Shown here in pieces: positions 1 to 5,569 of a DNA stretch of 7,968 nucleotides; the stretch's first letter is position 1; every line of letters starts with the position of its first letter. Where the stretch lies: assembly GCA_003161495.1 (NCBI GenBank), contig PMOP01000109.1, positions 3,774 to 11,741 on the forward strand. Direction: 5' to 3'. Under the pieces are notes generated by a model. It did no database searches. It was given only the letters and a program-made list of their open reading frames with translations, and was not told where the DNA came from. Origin of the DNA: Acidobacteriota bacterium (GTDB lineage Bacteria > Acidobacteriota > Terriglobia > Acidiferrales > UBA7541). A program made the translations under genes and the position numbers.

Positions 1-701
1 AAATCGAGCGCTTCGCTTGCCGCTTCGCGCTCGCGTTCGAGTTCCGCCGTGAGCGATGCGCCACCCGTCGCGAGAAACGCGACGACGCGGCCGACTTCCG
101 CGTCATATTCTTCCTGCGTGCAACCTGCGAAACACGGCGCAAGACACATTTTCATTTCCGAATAAATACAGCCGGGAAAGCTTGGATCGCGCCGAATCTT
201 GATCTGGCAGCGGCGAATTTTAAACAGGTCGAGAAAACCGGATGCGAACGTATCAGCCGCGCGGCGCGACGCGAAGGGCCCAAAATAAAATCCGCTCCCA
301 TTGATGCGCCGCGTGGCGTAGCAGCGCGGATATGCGTTCGTGAGACTGACCTTGAGCACGACGGGCGGCCGCAGCCGCGCGCGCTCGCGATACGCCGCGG
401 GCCAAAGCCTCCGCGCATGCTGCCAGTGCAGCAAACTCAATTCAAACGGCGACCCCACAATGCGGTAATGCACGCGCGCCGCGAACTCGCGCAAGTTCAG
501 CCGTTTTGAAGCAGGATCGGGCGCCCCAAGTAGACGCTGAAGGCGCTGCCGCAGATTCGCCGTGCGCAGCAAGTATGGTTTCGCGCCGACGAATTCCGCG
601 CGAGGCTCGACGGCAAACACTGCGGGCCGCGCAGGAACGGCGGAAAAGAATTCTACGTCGTGCGCGGCGTCGAATTCAGCGGTGGAATCGAGTTCTTGCA
701 T
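1..701 (-). CDS. UvrC-family protein with degenerate GIY-YIG domain (3' end outside window)
   Basis: The frame is open from an ATG at 701 to the left edge (233 full codons); an in-frame TAG lies 12 codons upstream and no other start fits between, though no clear Shine-Dalgarno is seen. Residues 120-212 match the part of UvrC after its nuclease domain: YPRCYATRRINGSGFYFGPF at 124-143, then the cysteine cluster C165, C178, C186, C190 (as in CIYSEMKMCLAPC), then EEYDAEVGRVVAFLATG. In UvrC these cysteines bind a metal or Fe-S centre, and the protein makes the incisions of nucleotide excision repair with UvrB. Residues 22-60 align with the GIY-YIG domain but carry PAVF for PGVY and YLLRTANLRQR for YVGKAKNLRNR. 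The usual metal-binding Glu of LLExNLIK is His92 in LLHWQHARR. The first incision activity is therefore probably lost. The RNase H-like half is not visible. It could be a UvrC paralogue rather than the main UvrC. Confidence 0.85.
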   Translation of the reverse strand, partial: MQELDSTAEFDAAHDVEFFSAVPARPAVFAVEPRAEFVGAKPYLLRTANLRQRLQRLLGAPDPASKRLNLREFAARVHYRIVGSPFELSLLHWQHARRLWPAAYRERARLRPPVVLKVSLTNAYPRCYATRRINGSGFYFGPFASRRAADTFASGFLDLFKIRRCQIKIRRDPSFPGCIYSEMKMCLAPCFAGCTQEEYDAEVGRVVAFLATGGASLTAELEREREAASEALD

Positions 702-849
702 GAAAGGCGGTGGCTCGTGATTCGTGACTAGTGACTACTGACTCGTGGTGAGTCGACAGTTGAGCGTAACTCTGAATTCTTCACTGGTTACGAATTACGA
801 TTCACGAATCACTTTCCTCATCCGTGTTTATCTGTGTGCATCCGTGGTT
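702..849. repeat. Repeat-filled spacer: 7-bp-period array followed by 10-bp-period array
   Basis: This 148-bp spacer between the acyl-CoA dehydrogenase stop and the UvrC-like start is almost all repeat. Positions 716-813 divide exactly into fourteen 7-bp units. The first nine (716-778) read on the plus strand as degenerate forms of YGTGAYT and become weaker towards their end. The last five (779-813) read on the minus strand as the same motif, so the array is head-to-head. GTGATTCGTGA at 717-727 and its exact complement at 802-812 form the outer arms. Positions 820-849 are three 10-bp units of the form ATCYGTGKKY, ending immediately before the dehydrogenase stop codon. No promoter or gene is evident. 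Confidence 0.75.
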
Positions 850-1995
850 TCAATATGTTTTCAACACCCACGCCACAATCACCAGGCGCTGAATTTCGCT
901 CGTGCCTTCGTAGATTTCCGTGATGCGCGCGTCGCGGTACATGCGCTCGACGGGATATTCGGCGCTGTAGCCGTTGCCGCCGTGAATTTGGATGGCCTTG
1001 TGCGTTGCGCGCGTGGCCAGTTCCGATGCGAATAGTTTTGCAATTGCAGCTTCCATGGAAAAGCGCGCGCCGGTGTCCGATTTCCATGCCGCTTTGCGCA
1101 CCAGCAGGCGCGCCGCGTCAATTTCGGTGGCCATGTCGGCGAGCATGAACTGAATCGCCTGGAAATCCGCGATGGGATGGCCGAAGGCTTGCCGCTCGTG
1201 CGCGTAGGCCAGCGCTTGCTCCAGCGCGCCCTGCGCTATACCGGTGGCCTGCGCGGCGATACCAATCCGCCCGCCGTCGAGCGTAGAAAGAGCGATCTTG
1301 TATCCTTCGCCCTCATTCCCGATGCGATTCGCGGCGGGCACTTCGCAATCGGTGAAGGACAATTCCGTGCAGGCCGTGGCGTGGATGCCGAGTTTTTTTT
1401 CTTCCTTGCCCACCTTGAAGCCGGGCGTGCCGCGTTCGACGATGAGCGCCGTGATTCCTTTTTCGCCCTTGGCCGCGTCGGTATTTACGTAGACGATGGC
1501 CGCGTCGGCCACGCCGCCGTTTGTGATCCACGCTTTTGTACCATTGACGATGTAGCGATCGCCTTGAAGCACGGCCTTGGTCGTGAGCGCAGCCGCGTTC
1601 GAGCCGGCCTGCGGCTCGGTCAGCGCGTAGCATCCGATTTTTTCGCCGCGCGCAAAGGGCAGGAGAAAAGTTTTCTTTTGTCCTTCCGTGCCGAAGCGAT
1701 GAATCGGATCGCAGTACAGCGAATTTTGCACGGAAAGAATCACGCCGGTGGAAGCGCACACGCGGGAAATTTCCTCGATCACGATGGAATAGGAGACATG
1801 GTCGAACCCCGCGCCGCCTTCGGATTCCGGCAGCGCCACCGCCGTCAGGCCGAGCTCCGCGGCCTTGCGAAACGTTTCTCGCGGAAAATGCCCGGTCTCG
1901 TCGATTTCGCGCGCCAGCGGTTTTACTTCATTCTCGGCGAACTCCCGCACCGTGCGCTGCAGCAATATTTGTTCTTCGGTGAGTGCGAAGTTCAA
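850..1995 (-). CDS. Acyl-CoA dehydrogenase, short-chain/butyryl-CoA type
   Basis: The 381-residue protein has the full length of a classical acyl-CoA dehydrogenase, an FAD enzyme that makes the alpha-beta double bond in acyl-CoA and passes electrons to electron-transfer flavoprotein. It shows the helical N-terminal domain (1-118), the flavin/substrate segment CYALTEPQAGSN (122-133), KAWITNGG (154-161), RQAFGHPI (268-275), QIHGGNGY (346-353) and the C-terminal YRDARITEIYEGTSEIQR. Glu363 in YEGT is the expected catalytic base and its position is that of short-chain and butyryl-CoA dehydrogenases. The start is TTG: an in-frame TAA lies six codons upstream, no ATG is near, and GGAG (complement of 2002-2005) sits 6 nt before it. 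Substrate could be a short straight-chain or branched acyl-CoA; the sequence does not decide. No ETF or thiolase gene adjoins, so it looks like a single-gene unit. Confidence 0.93.
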   Translation of the reverse strand: MNFALTEEQILLQRTVREFAENEVKPLAREIDETGHFPRETFRKAAELGLTAVALPESEGGAGFDHVSYSIVIEEISRVCASTGVILSVQNSLYCDPIHRFGTEGQKKTFLLPFARGEKIGCYALTEPQAGSNAAALTTKAVLQGDRYIVNGTKAWITNGGVADAAIVYVNTDAAKGEKGITALIVERGTPGFKVGKEEKKLGIHATACTELSFTDCEVPAANRIGNEGEGYKIALSTLDGGRIGIAAQATGIAQGALEQALAYAHERQAFGHPIADFQAIQFMLADMATEIDAARLLVRKAAWKSDTGARFSMEAAIAKLFASELATRATHKAIQIHGGNGYSAEYPVERMYRDARITEIYEGTSEIQRLVIVAWVLKTY

Positions 1996-2001
1996 CCGTG
2001 G

Positions 2002-2005
2002 CTCC
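2002..2005 (-). promoter_or_regulatory. Ribosome binding site for TTG-started acyl-CoA dehydrogenase
   Basis: GGAG on the minus strand, 6 nt before the TTG at 1995. Together with the upstream in-frame TAA it fixes the non-ATG start at the normal N-terminus of the family. Confidence 0.6.
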
Positions 2006-2054
2006 GGAGATAATTATGCACGTTACGAATGCTGGACAGTAATGCGTGTTTCGT

Positions 2055-2135
2055 TTTTGTAGCGCCCGCCTTCAGGCGGGCATGCTTTCAAATTTACAAT
2101 GCCCGGATGTCCGCCTGAAGGCGGGCGCTACAAAA
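2055..2135. repeat. Perfect 25-bp inverted repeat (REP/MITE-like palindromic element)
   Basis: Arms 2055-2079 and 2111-2135 are exact reverse complements around a 31-nt loop. The outer end is TTTTGTAGCGCCC and the inner end CGCCTTCAGGCGG. Each arm is also a small palindrome by itself (CCGCC, a 4-nt loop, GGCGG), so it can form either one long stem or two short ones. A TCG flanks both sides (2051-2053 and 2136-2138), which is too short to prove a target duplication. It lies between the HIT stop and the dehydrogenase start. It may be a small dispersed element and may also stop or stabilise the HIT transcript, although the strand leaving the stem carries A rather than U residues, so it is not a standard intrinsic terminator. 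Confidence 0.8.
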
Positions 2136-2163
2136 TCGCAAAGACTCCGATGCCGCACAGCTT

Positions 2164-2646
2164 CTATTGAGCCAGCGCTTTGCGCAGCTTCGTGTACGTT
2201 GTGGAAAGCTCTTCCGGCTCGAGGCGCGTTTCGCTCACAGTGGTCATGAAATTAGTGTCGCCGGTCCAACGAGGGACGAGATGCATATGCAGATGATCGG
2301 CTATGCCGGCGCCGGCGGAACGGCCGAGATTCATTCCAATGTTGAATCCGTCCGGATGATAGACATCGTCGATAGCCGCCTGCACGCGTTGCAAGAGGAG
2401 CATCATCTCCGCCGCGGTGTCTCGTTCAAGGCCGGAAAAATCAGCGGTGTGCGCGTACGGGACAATCATCACGTGCCCGGACGTGTAGGGATAGCGATTC
2501 AAGATGACGAAATTTTTCACGGCGCGCTGAACGATGAGCCACTCCTCATCGCTATTCGCGGCATGCGCGGTGCAGAATACGCATTCCCCTACGTTCTTGG
2601 GTGCGGCAACGTATCGGTAGCGCCAGGGCGTCCAGAGGTAATCCAT
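2164..2646 (-). CDS. HIT-family hydrolase, Ap4A phosphorylase-like
   Basis: The 160-residue protein belongs to the histidine-triad superfamily. Its triad is HLHMHLVP at 118-125, with His120 the expected nucleophile that forms the nucleotidyl intermediate. The N-terminus MDYLWTPWRYRY, the pair C22-x2-C25, the strand FVILNRYPYTSGHVMIVPY with His58 and His66 (possible zinc ligands with the cysteines), and NLGRSAGAGIADHLHMH followed by PRWTGDTNF closely resemble actinobacterial Ap4A phosphorylases of the Rv2613c type as I remember them. Such enzymes split diadenosine tetraphosphate using phosphate; plain HIT hydrolase activity is the alternative. The ATG at 2646 gives the typical family N-terminus although no good ribosome binding site precedes it. 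It follows the HU gene by 51 nt on the same strand, so the two are likely co-transcribed. Confidence 0.88.
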   Translation of the reverse strand: MDYLWTPWRYRYVAAPKNVGECVFCTAHAANSDEEWLIVQRAVKNFVILNRYPYTSGHVMIVPYAHTADFSGLERDTAAEMMLLLQRVQAAIDDVYHPDGFNIGMNLGRSAGAGIADHLHMHLVPRWTGDTNFMTTVSETRLEPEELSTTYTKLRKALAQ

Positions 2647-2697
2647 AGGGAGTGTATGGGCCGCGGACGATGAAGTGCCAAGGTCCGCTGCGCCGTT

Positions 2698-3033
2698 CTA
2701 ACTGGGCGTCACAGCGGGCGTGGAACCCGGTGCAGCGGGCGCGCCGGAGTTGACGTGATCCTTCAACTCCTTGCTGGGCTTGAAGAATGGAATCTTCTTG
2801 GGCGGCACCTCGACCTTGGCCCCGGTCTTCGGATTGCGCCCGGTGCGGCCGCGGCGCTGGCGCGTTCGGAAACTTCCGAAGCCGCGTATTTCGATGCGGT
2901 CGCCTCCCTGCAGCGCGCCGATGATGCTTTCAAAAATGGTCTCGACGACGGCTTCAGATTCTTTGCGTGGAAGTTCTGTGACGCGAACCACTTCTTCTAC
3001 CAGGTCCGCCTTTGTCACGGTGGAATCGGTCAT
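2698..3033 (-). CDS. HU/IHF-family DNA-binding protein
   Basis: The 111-residue protein has the complete HU/IHF fold: a helical dimerisation part (TKADLVEEVVRVTELPRKESEAVVETIFESI, about 7-37), the strand GDRIEIRGFGSF (44-55), the basic DNA-binding arm (about 56-80) with RNPKTG at 66-71, whose Pro68 is the expected intercalating residue, and the final helix FKPSKELKDHVN (84-95). FxxRxRxxRxGRNPKTG and the KIPFFKPSKELK end look more like IHF than HU. It binds and bends DNA as a dimer and organises the nucleoid. Unusual is a 16-residue Ala/Pro/Ser/Thr-rich tail (96-111). The ATG at 3033 is preceded by GGAG (complement of 3043-3046) at 9 nt. It lies downstream of rpsA but behind a probable terminator, so it may have its own promoter; I find no convincing one in 3034-3220. 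Confidence 0.94.
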   Translation of the reverse strand: MTDSTVTKADLVEEVVRVTELPRKESEAVVETIFESIIGALQGGDRIEIRGFGSFRTRQRRGRTGRNPKTGAKVEVPPKKIPFFKPSKELKDHVNSGAPAAPGSTPAVTPS

Positions 3034-3143
3034 TGATGTATGCTCCGCCTAATCCTAAAAATTGCACCACTCGGTGCCAGGCCCGGACGCGCCTCGGGAA
3101 CGCTCCACCTGCTCGCGGGAGAAAAATACCCCAGCGGGCGGCC

Positions 3144-3169
3144 TTTGGTGGCAATTCCATATCACCAAA
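3144..3169. repeat. Palindrome upstream of the HU gene
   Basis: TTTGGTG (3144-3150) and CACCAAA (3163-3169) are exact 7-bp inverted arms around 12 nt, located 110-136 nt upstream of the HU start. It could be an operator or a small RNA hairpin. There is no direct evidence for a bound protein. Confidence 0.35.
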
Positions 3170-3186
3170 TGCGGCTTAAGGGAAAT

Positions 3187-3218
3187 ATTATTTACACTCC
3201 GGCCGGGACCGCCGGAGT
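3187..3218 (-). terminator. Probable terminator of rpsA
   Basis: Two bases after the rpsA TAG, the minus strand has ACTCCGGC (complement of 3211-3218), a 7-nt loop, and GCCGGAGT (complement of 3196-3203): an 8-bp GC-rich stem. An AT-rich stretch (GTAAATAATATTT) follows instead of a clean T-run, so termination may be only partial, with read-through into the HU gene possible. Confidence 0.5.
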
Positions 3219-3220
3219 TG

Positions 3221-5209
3221 CTACACGGAACGCTTGGCCATAATCGCATCACCGATCGTGGCTTTCGCCGACGACTTCGTCGACCGGTAATCATCCATGT
3301 CGCGGCGTTCCGCCTGCTTTTGCGCGCCACGGTAGCTGAGCCCTATTTTATGCTGATCTTGACTGATCTTTACTATTTTAAATTCGTAATCACGGCCCGG
3401 GTCGAGCAGCCCGCTTTGCCGGACGCCGGGACGCGGCGGGGCTTGCGTTTTGTCGCCCTTGCGGCGGTCGTCAATTTCCGAAATGTGGCAGAGGCCTTCG
3501 ATCCCCTCGGCCAGCTCGACGAACGCGCCAAACGTCGTGACGCGCGAAACTCTTCCGCGCACGAGGTCCCCGACCTTGTGCTTTTCAAACCACGAAGACC
3601 AGATGTCGTTGACCTGTTTGACGCCGAGGGAAACGCGGCGCGAACCCGGCTCGATCTTCAACACTTTCGCTTCGACCGTGTCGCCCTTCTTATAAACCTC
3701 CGAAGGAGTCTTGATTCGTCCGGTCCAGGAAATGTCGCTGACGTGAATGAGCCCGTCAAATCCTTCCTCGATTTCCAGGAAGGCTCCGAATTCGGTGAGG
3801 TTCCGAATTTTCCCGGTGACCACTGTGCCGACGGGATACTTTTCCGCAAGCTGTTGCCACGGGTCGGATTGCGCCTGTTTCATCCCGAGCGAAATTCGCC
3901 GCTCGTTGGAATCGACGCCCAACACAATCACGTCGACGTCGTCGCCCACTTTGACGAGTTTCGATGGATGCTGCTTGCGCTTGGACCAGGTCATCTCGCT
4001 GACGTGCACCAGTCCTTCGATGCCCGGCTCGAGTTCCACAAATGCGCCGTAGTCGGTGAGGCCCATGATCTTGCCCGTCAGCTTCTTTCCTTGCGTGTAG
4101 CGCTCTACGACCGAGGCCCACGGATCGGGAAGCAACTGCTTGCGCCCAAGCGAGACGCGTCCCTTTTCCTTGTCATACTTCAGAATTTTTACTTCCACTT
4201 CTTCGCCCGGCGAAACGGCGTCCAGCGGGCTGGCCACGCGGCCCCAGGACATGTCCGTAATGTGCAACAATCCGTCTATGCCGCCCAGGTCCACGAACGC
4301 GCCGTAGCCCGTGACGTTCTTGACGACCCCGCGCACGATCTGTCCTTCGGCCATCGTTTCCAGCATGGCCTTGCGCTGCGACTCCACTTGTTCGTCCAGG
4401 ATCGCGCGGCGGCTGACTACGATGTTCCCGCGCTTGCGGTTCATCTTCAGCACACGGACGGTCAGCTCACGGCCCTTCCATTCGTCGAGGTCGCGCACCG
4501 GATGCAGATCGGCCTGCGACGCAGGCAAAAATGCGCGCACGCCGATGTCCACCACCAGGCCGCCCTTGATGTGGTCCACGATTTTTCCGGTGATGTCGGA
4601 CTTCGTGCGGTACGCCTCTTCAATCTTGCCCCACGCGCGCCGCCGCTTCACGCGTTGGTAGGACAGCAGTACCATTCCTTCTTTGCGGTCGCCTGTGCGC
4701 TGTATTTCCACCGGCTGGCCAACCACCAGGGGGAACGGCCCATCCAGTTCCGCGAACTCTTGTGCGGGAATCAGCCCCTCAGTCTTGCCGCCCAGGTTCA
4801 CCACCACGCCCAAGTCGGTGATTGCCACGACCTGGCCCGATTCGATCTCGCCTTCCGCCGGCGCCTGCTGCGGCACGGCGTACTGCTCCATGAGCTGTTC
4901 CATCTCCGCGTTCGATTCCGTGGGAGCCTCGCCAGTTTCAATGGCGGTTTCCACGGCTTCGCTCACGTTGGTATGCTCGACGGCAGCATGCCCATCCGGC
5001 TCTGCCACGGGTTCTGTGGGATTAACCGTGACAACAGCCGGCTCCGCAGGAGGCGGCGCAGCCGCGGCAATTGGATCTTGCGTTTGAACCGCGCGAGGCT
5101 CAGCCTGCTCGGGTTCTACGTTTGAGTTTTGTTCCGGCGCCGCTGTCGCGGCGGTTGCGGTCTGTCCGGCGGAAAATTCCGCGCCGGGGTTTTCATTGTC
5201 GGAAAACAT
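3221..5209 (-). CDS. rpsA: 30S ribosomal protein S1 (six S1 domains, long N-terminal extension)
   Basis: The 662-residue protein carries six S1 RNA-binding domains, at about 120-186, 204-270, 288-356, 374-443, 461-530 and 547-626. Domains 3-6 show the classic GxV-x-GAFV-x-GI/DGL-x-H-x-S/T pattern (YGAFVDLGGIDGLLHITDMSW at 302-322; FGAFLEIEEGFDGLIHVSDISW at 474-495). Domains 1 and 2 are the divergent, ribosome-binding type. S1 binds mRNA at the small subunit and helps initiation. Two unusual features are a 115-residue Ala/Pro/Glu/Thr-rich acidic leader before domain 1 (E. coli S1 is about 557 residues without it) and a basic/Pro-rich insert (about 580-603) inside domain 6. The ATG at 5209 has a strong GGAGG at 7 nt. 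A separate promoter and a stem-loop after the stop suggest a largely monocistronic unit. Confidence 0.96.
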   Translation of the reverse strand: MFSDNENPGAEFSAGQTATAATAAPEQNSNVEPEQAEPRAVQTQDPIAAAAPPPAEPAVVTVNPTEPVAEPDGHAAVEHTNVSEAVETAIETGEAPTESNAEMEQLMEQYAVPQQAPAEGEIESGQVVAITDLGVVVNLGGKTEGLIPAQEFAELDGPFPLVVGQPVEIQRTGDRKEGMVLLSYQRVKRRRAWGKIEEAYRTKSDITGKIVDHIKGGLVVDIGVRAFLPASQADLHPVRDLDEWKGRELTVRVLKMNRKRGNIVVSRRAILDEQVESQRKAMLETMAEGQIVRGVVKNVTGYGAFVDLGGIDGLLHITDMSWGRVASPLDAVSPGEEVEVKILKYDKEKGRVSLGRKQLLPDPWASVVERYTQGKKLTGKIMGLTDYGAFVELEPGIEGLVHVSEMTWSKRKQHPSKLVKVGDDVDVIVLGVDSNERRISLGMKQAQSDPWQQLAEKYPVGTVVTGKIRNLTEFGAFLEIEEGFDGLIHVSDISWTGRIKTPSEVYKKGDTVEAKVLKIEPGSRRVSLGVKQVNDIWSSWFEKHKVGDLVRGRVSRVTTFGAFVELAEGIEGLCHISEIDDRRKGDKTQAPPRPGVRQSGLLDPGRDYEFKIVKISQDQHKIGLSYRGAQKQAERRDMDDYRSTKSSAKATIGDAIMAKRSV

Positions 5210-5216
5210 CTTACTG

Positions 5217-5228
5217 CCTCCAGTGAGG
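5217..5228 (-). promoter_or_regulatory. rpsA Shine-Dalgarno, possibly sequestered in a small hairpin
   Basis: GGAGG (complement of 5217-5221) lies 7 nt before the rpsA ATG. Directly upstream CCTC (complement of 5225-5228) can pair with GAGG over an ACTG loop, masking most of the site. The stem is only 4 bp, so it would be weak alone, but it is a reasonable place for S1 to control its own synthesis. Confidence 0.4.
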
Positions 5229-5331
5229 TTGTTGCCTTACTCCCAATTGAATATGCCCAAGTTATCTTCCGAGACACGGGGAAGTGCAAGGAAGGAAACG
5301 CGGCTTCCCACCCAGTTGCCGCACCGTGGGG

Positions 5332-5361
5332 ATAATACCTGCGGTTTGTGGCCTATGTCAA
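5332..5361 (-). promoter_or_regulatory. Sigma70-type promoter of rpsA
   Basis: On the minus strand a perfect -35 TTGACA (complement of 5356-5361) and a near-perfect -10 TATTAT (complement of 5332-5337) are 18 bp apart. Transcription would start near 5325, giving a leader of about 115 nt before the rpsA ATG. This is the clearest promoter in the window and fits a highly expressed ribosomal gene. Confidence 0.8.
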
Positions 5362-5452
5362 TGAAAGGGAAGGGCGTGATCTATGATTTGCTATTCGTGA
5401 AACATCCCAAGTTGGAACGCTTGGGTGCTTAAAGTCGGTCCCTTCCGGTCGC

Positions 5453-5479
5453 AACCTCCCCCTTGGAGGTAAAGGGGTT
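5453..5479. repeat. Overlapping, mutually exclusive hairpins
   Basis: On the plus strand ACCTCC (5454-5459) pairs with GGAGGT (5465-5470) over five bases. The overlapping CCCCTT can pair instead with AAGGGG on the other side of GGAGGT. Both forms also exist on the minus strand. Such a switchable pair recalls an attenuator, but no leader peptide or downstream gene within reach supports that; a terminator for the ATPase gene is the simpler guess. Confidence 0.4.
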
Positions 5480-5520
5480 TGCATTCAATCATCAAACGTA
5501 TACAGGTTCTGGGCGCCGCG

Positions 5521-5569
5521 AAGCACAAATCACGCGTCACGGGTCACGATTCACGAATCACAAGTCACG
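5521..5569 (-). repeat. Seven-unit 7-bp tandem repeat overlapping the ATPase stop codon
   Basis: Read on the minus strand, positions 5569 down to 5521 divide exactly into seven 7-bp units of the form YGTGANN; six have GTGA and the last has GTGC. The first unit, CGTGACT, supplies the TGA stop (complement of 5565-5567) of the ATPase gene. The motif is the same as that of the array at 716-813, and the two share 16 bases around CACGAATCAC. Confidence 0.75.

Larger units (their letters stand above)
5210..5564. other. Spacer between ATPase gene and rpsA: leader, promoter, hairpins, heptad repeat
   Basis: No gene is seen in these 355 bases. From right to left the spacer holds the 7-bp repeat, a pair of overlapping hairpins at 5453-5479, a 6-bp stem-loop CCCAAG/CTTGGG (5406-5411 and 5420-5425), the rpsA promoter (5332-5361) and the rpsA leader (5210 to about 5325). 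The stem-loops at 5406-5479 lie downstream of the ATPase gene and upstream of the rpsA promoter, so they could end the ATPase transcript, although no T-run follows either. Confidence 0.55.

Noticed and set aside
152..418. An 88-codon minus-strand open frame inside the UvrC-like gene
   Set aside because: It lies in another frame of the UvrC-like coding region; the longer frame running to 701 carries the conserved UvrC motifs.
716..813. CRISPR array
   Set aside because: Units are 7 bp, contiguous and degenerate with no unique spacers, and there are no cas genes in the window.
745..1035. A plus-strand open frame beginning in the repeats upstream of the UvrC-like gene
   Set aside because: Its first part translates the 7-bp and 10-bp repeats (IRVYLCAS type) and the rest is antisense to the dehydrogenase. 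Such repeat translations are commonly mis-annotated as small proteins.
1177..2013. A 278-codon plus-strand open frame opposite the acyl-CoA dehydrogenase
   Set aside because: It is a mirror frame of a complete conserved enzyme, with no family-like motifs and no ribosome binding site of note.
2011..2040. A -10-like CATAAT before the acyl-CoA dehydrogenase
   Set aside because: No matching -35 is found at 16-18 bp, so a promoter call is not supported.
2663..2688. Stem-loop GCGGAC/GTCCGC between the HU and HIT genes as a terminator
   Set aside because: The stem is only 6 bp with a 14-nt loop and no T-run, and the 51-nt gap fits co-transcription better.
3062..5125. A 687-codon open frame on the plus strand opposite rpsA
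   Set aside because: It is the antisense shadow of a clear six-domain S1 gene in GC-rich DNA; its translation has no recognisable domain and crosses the rpsA terminator region.
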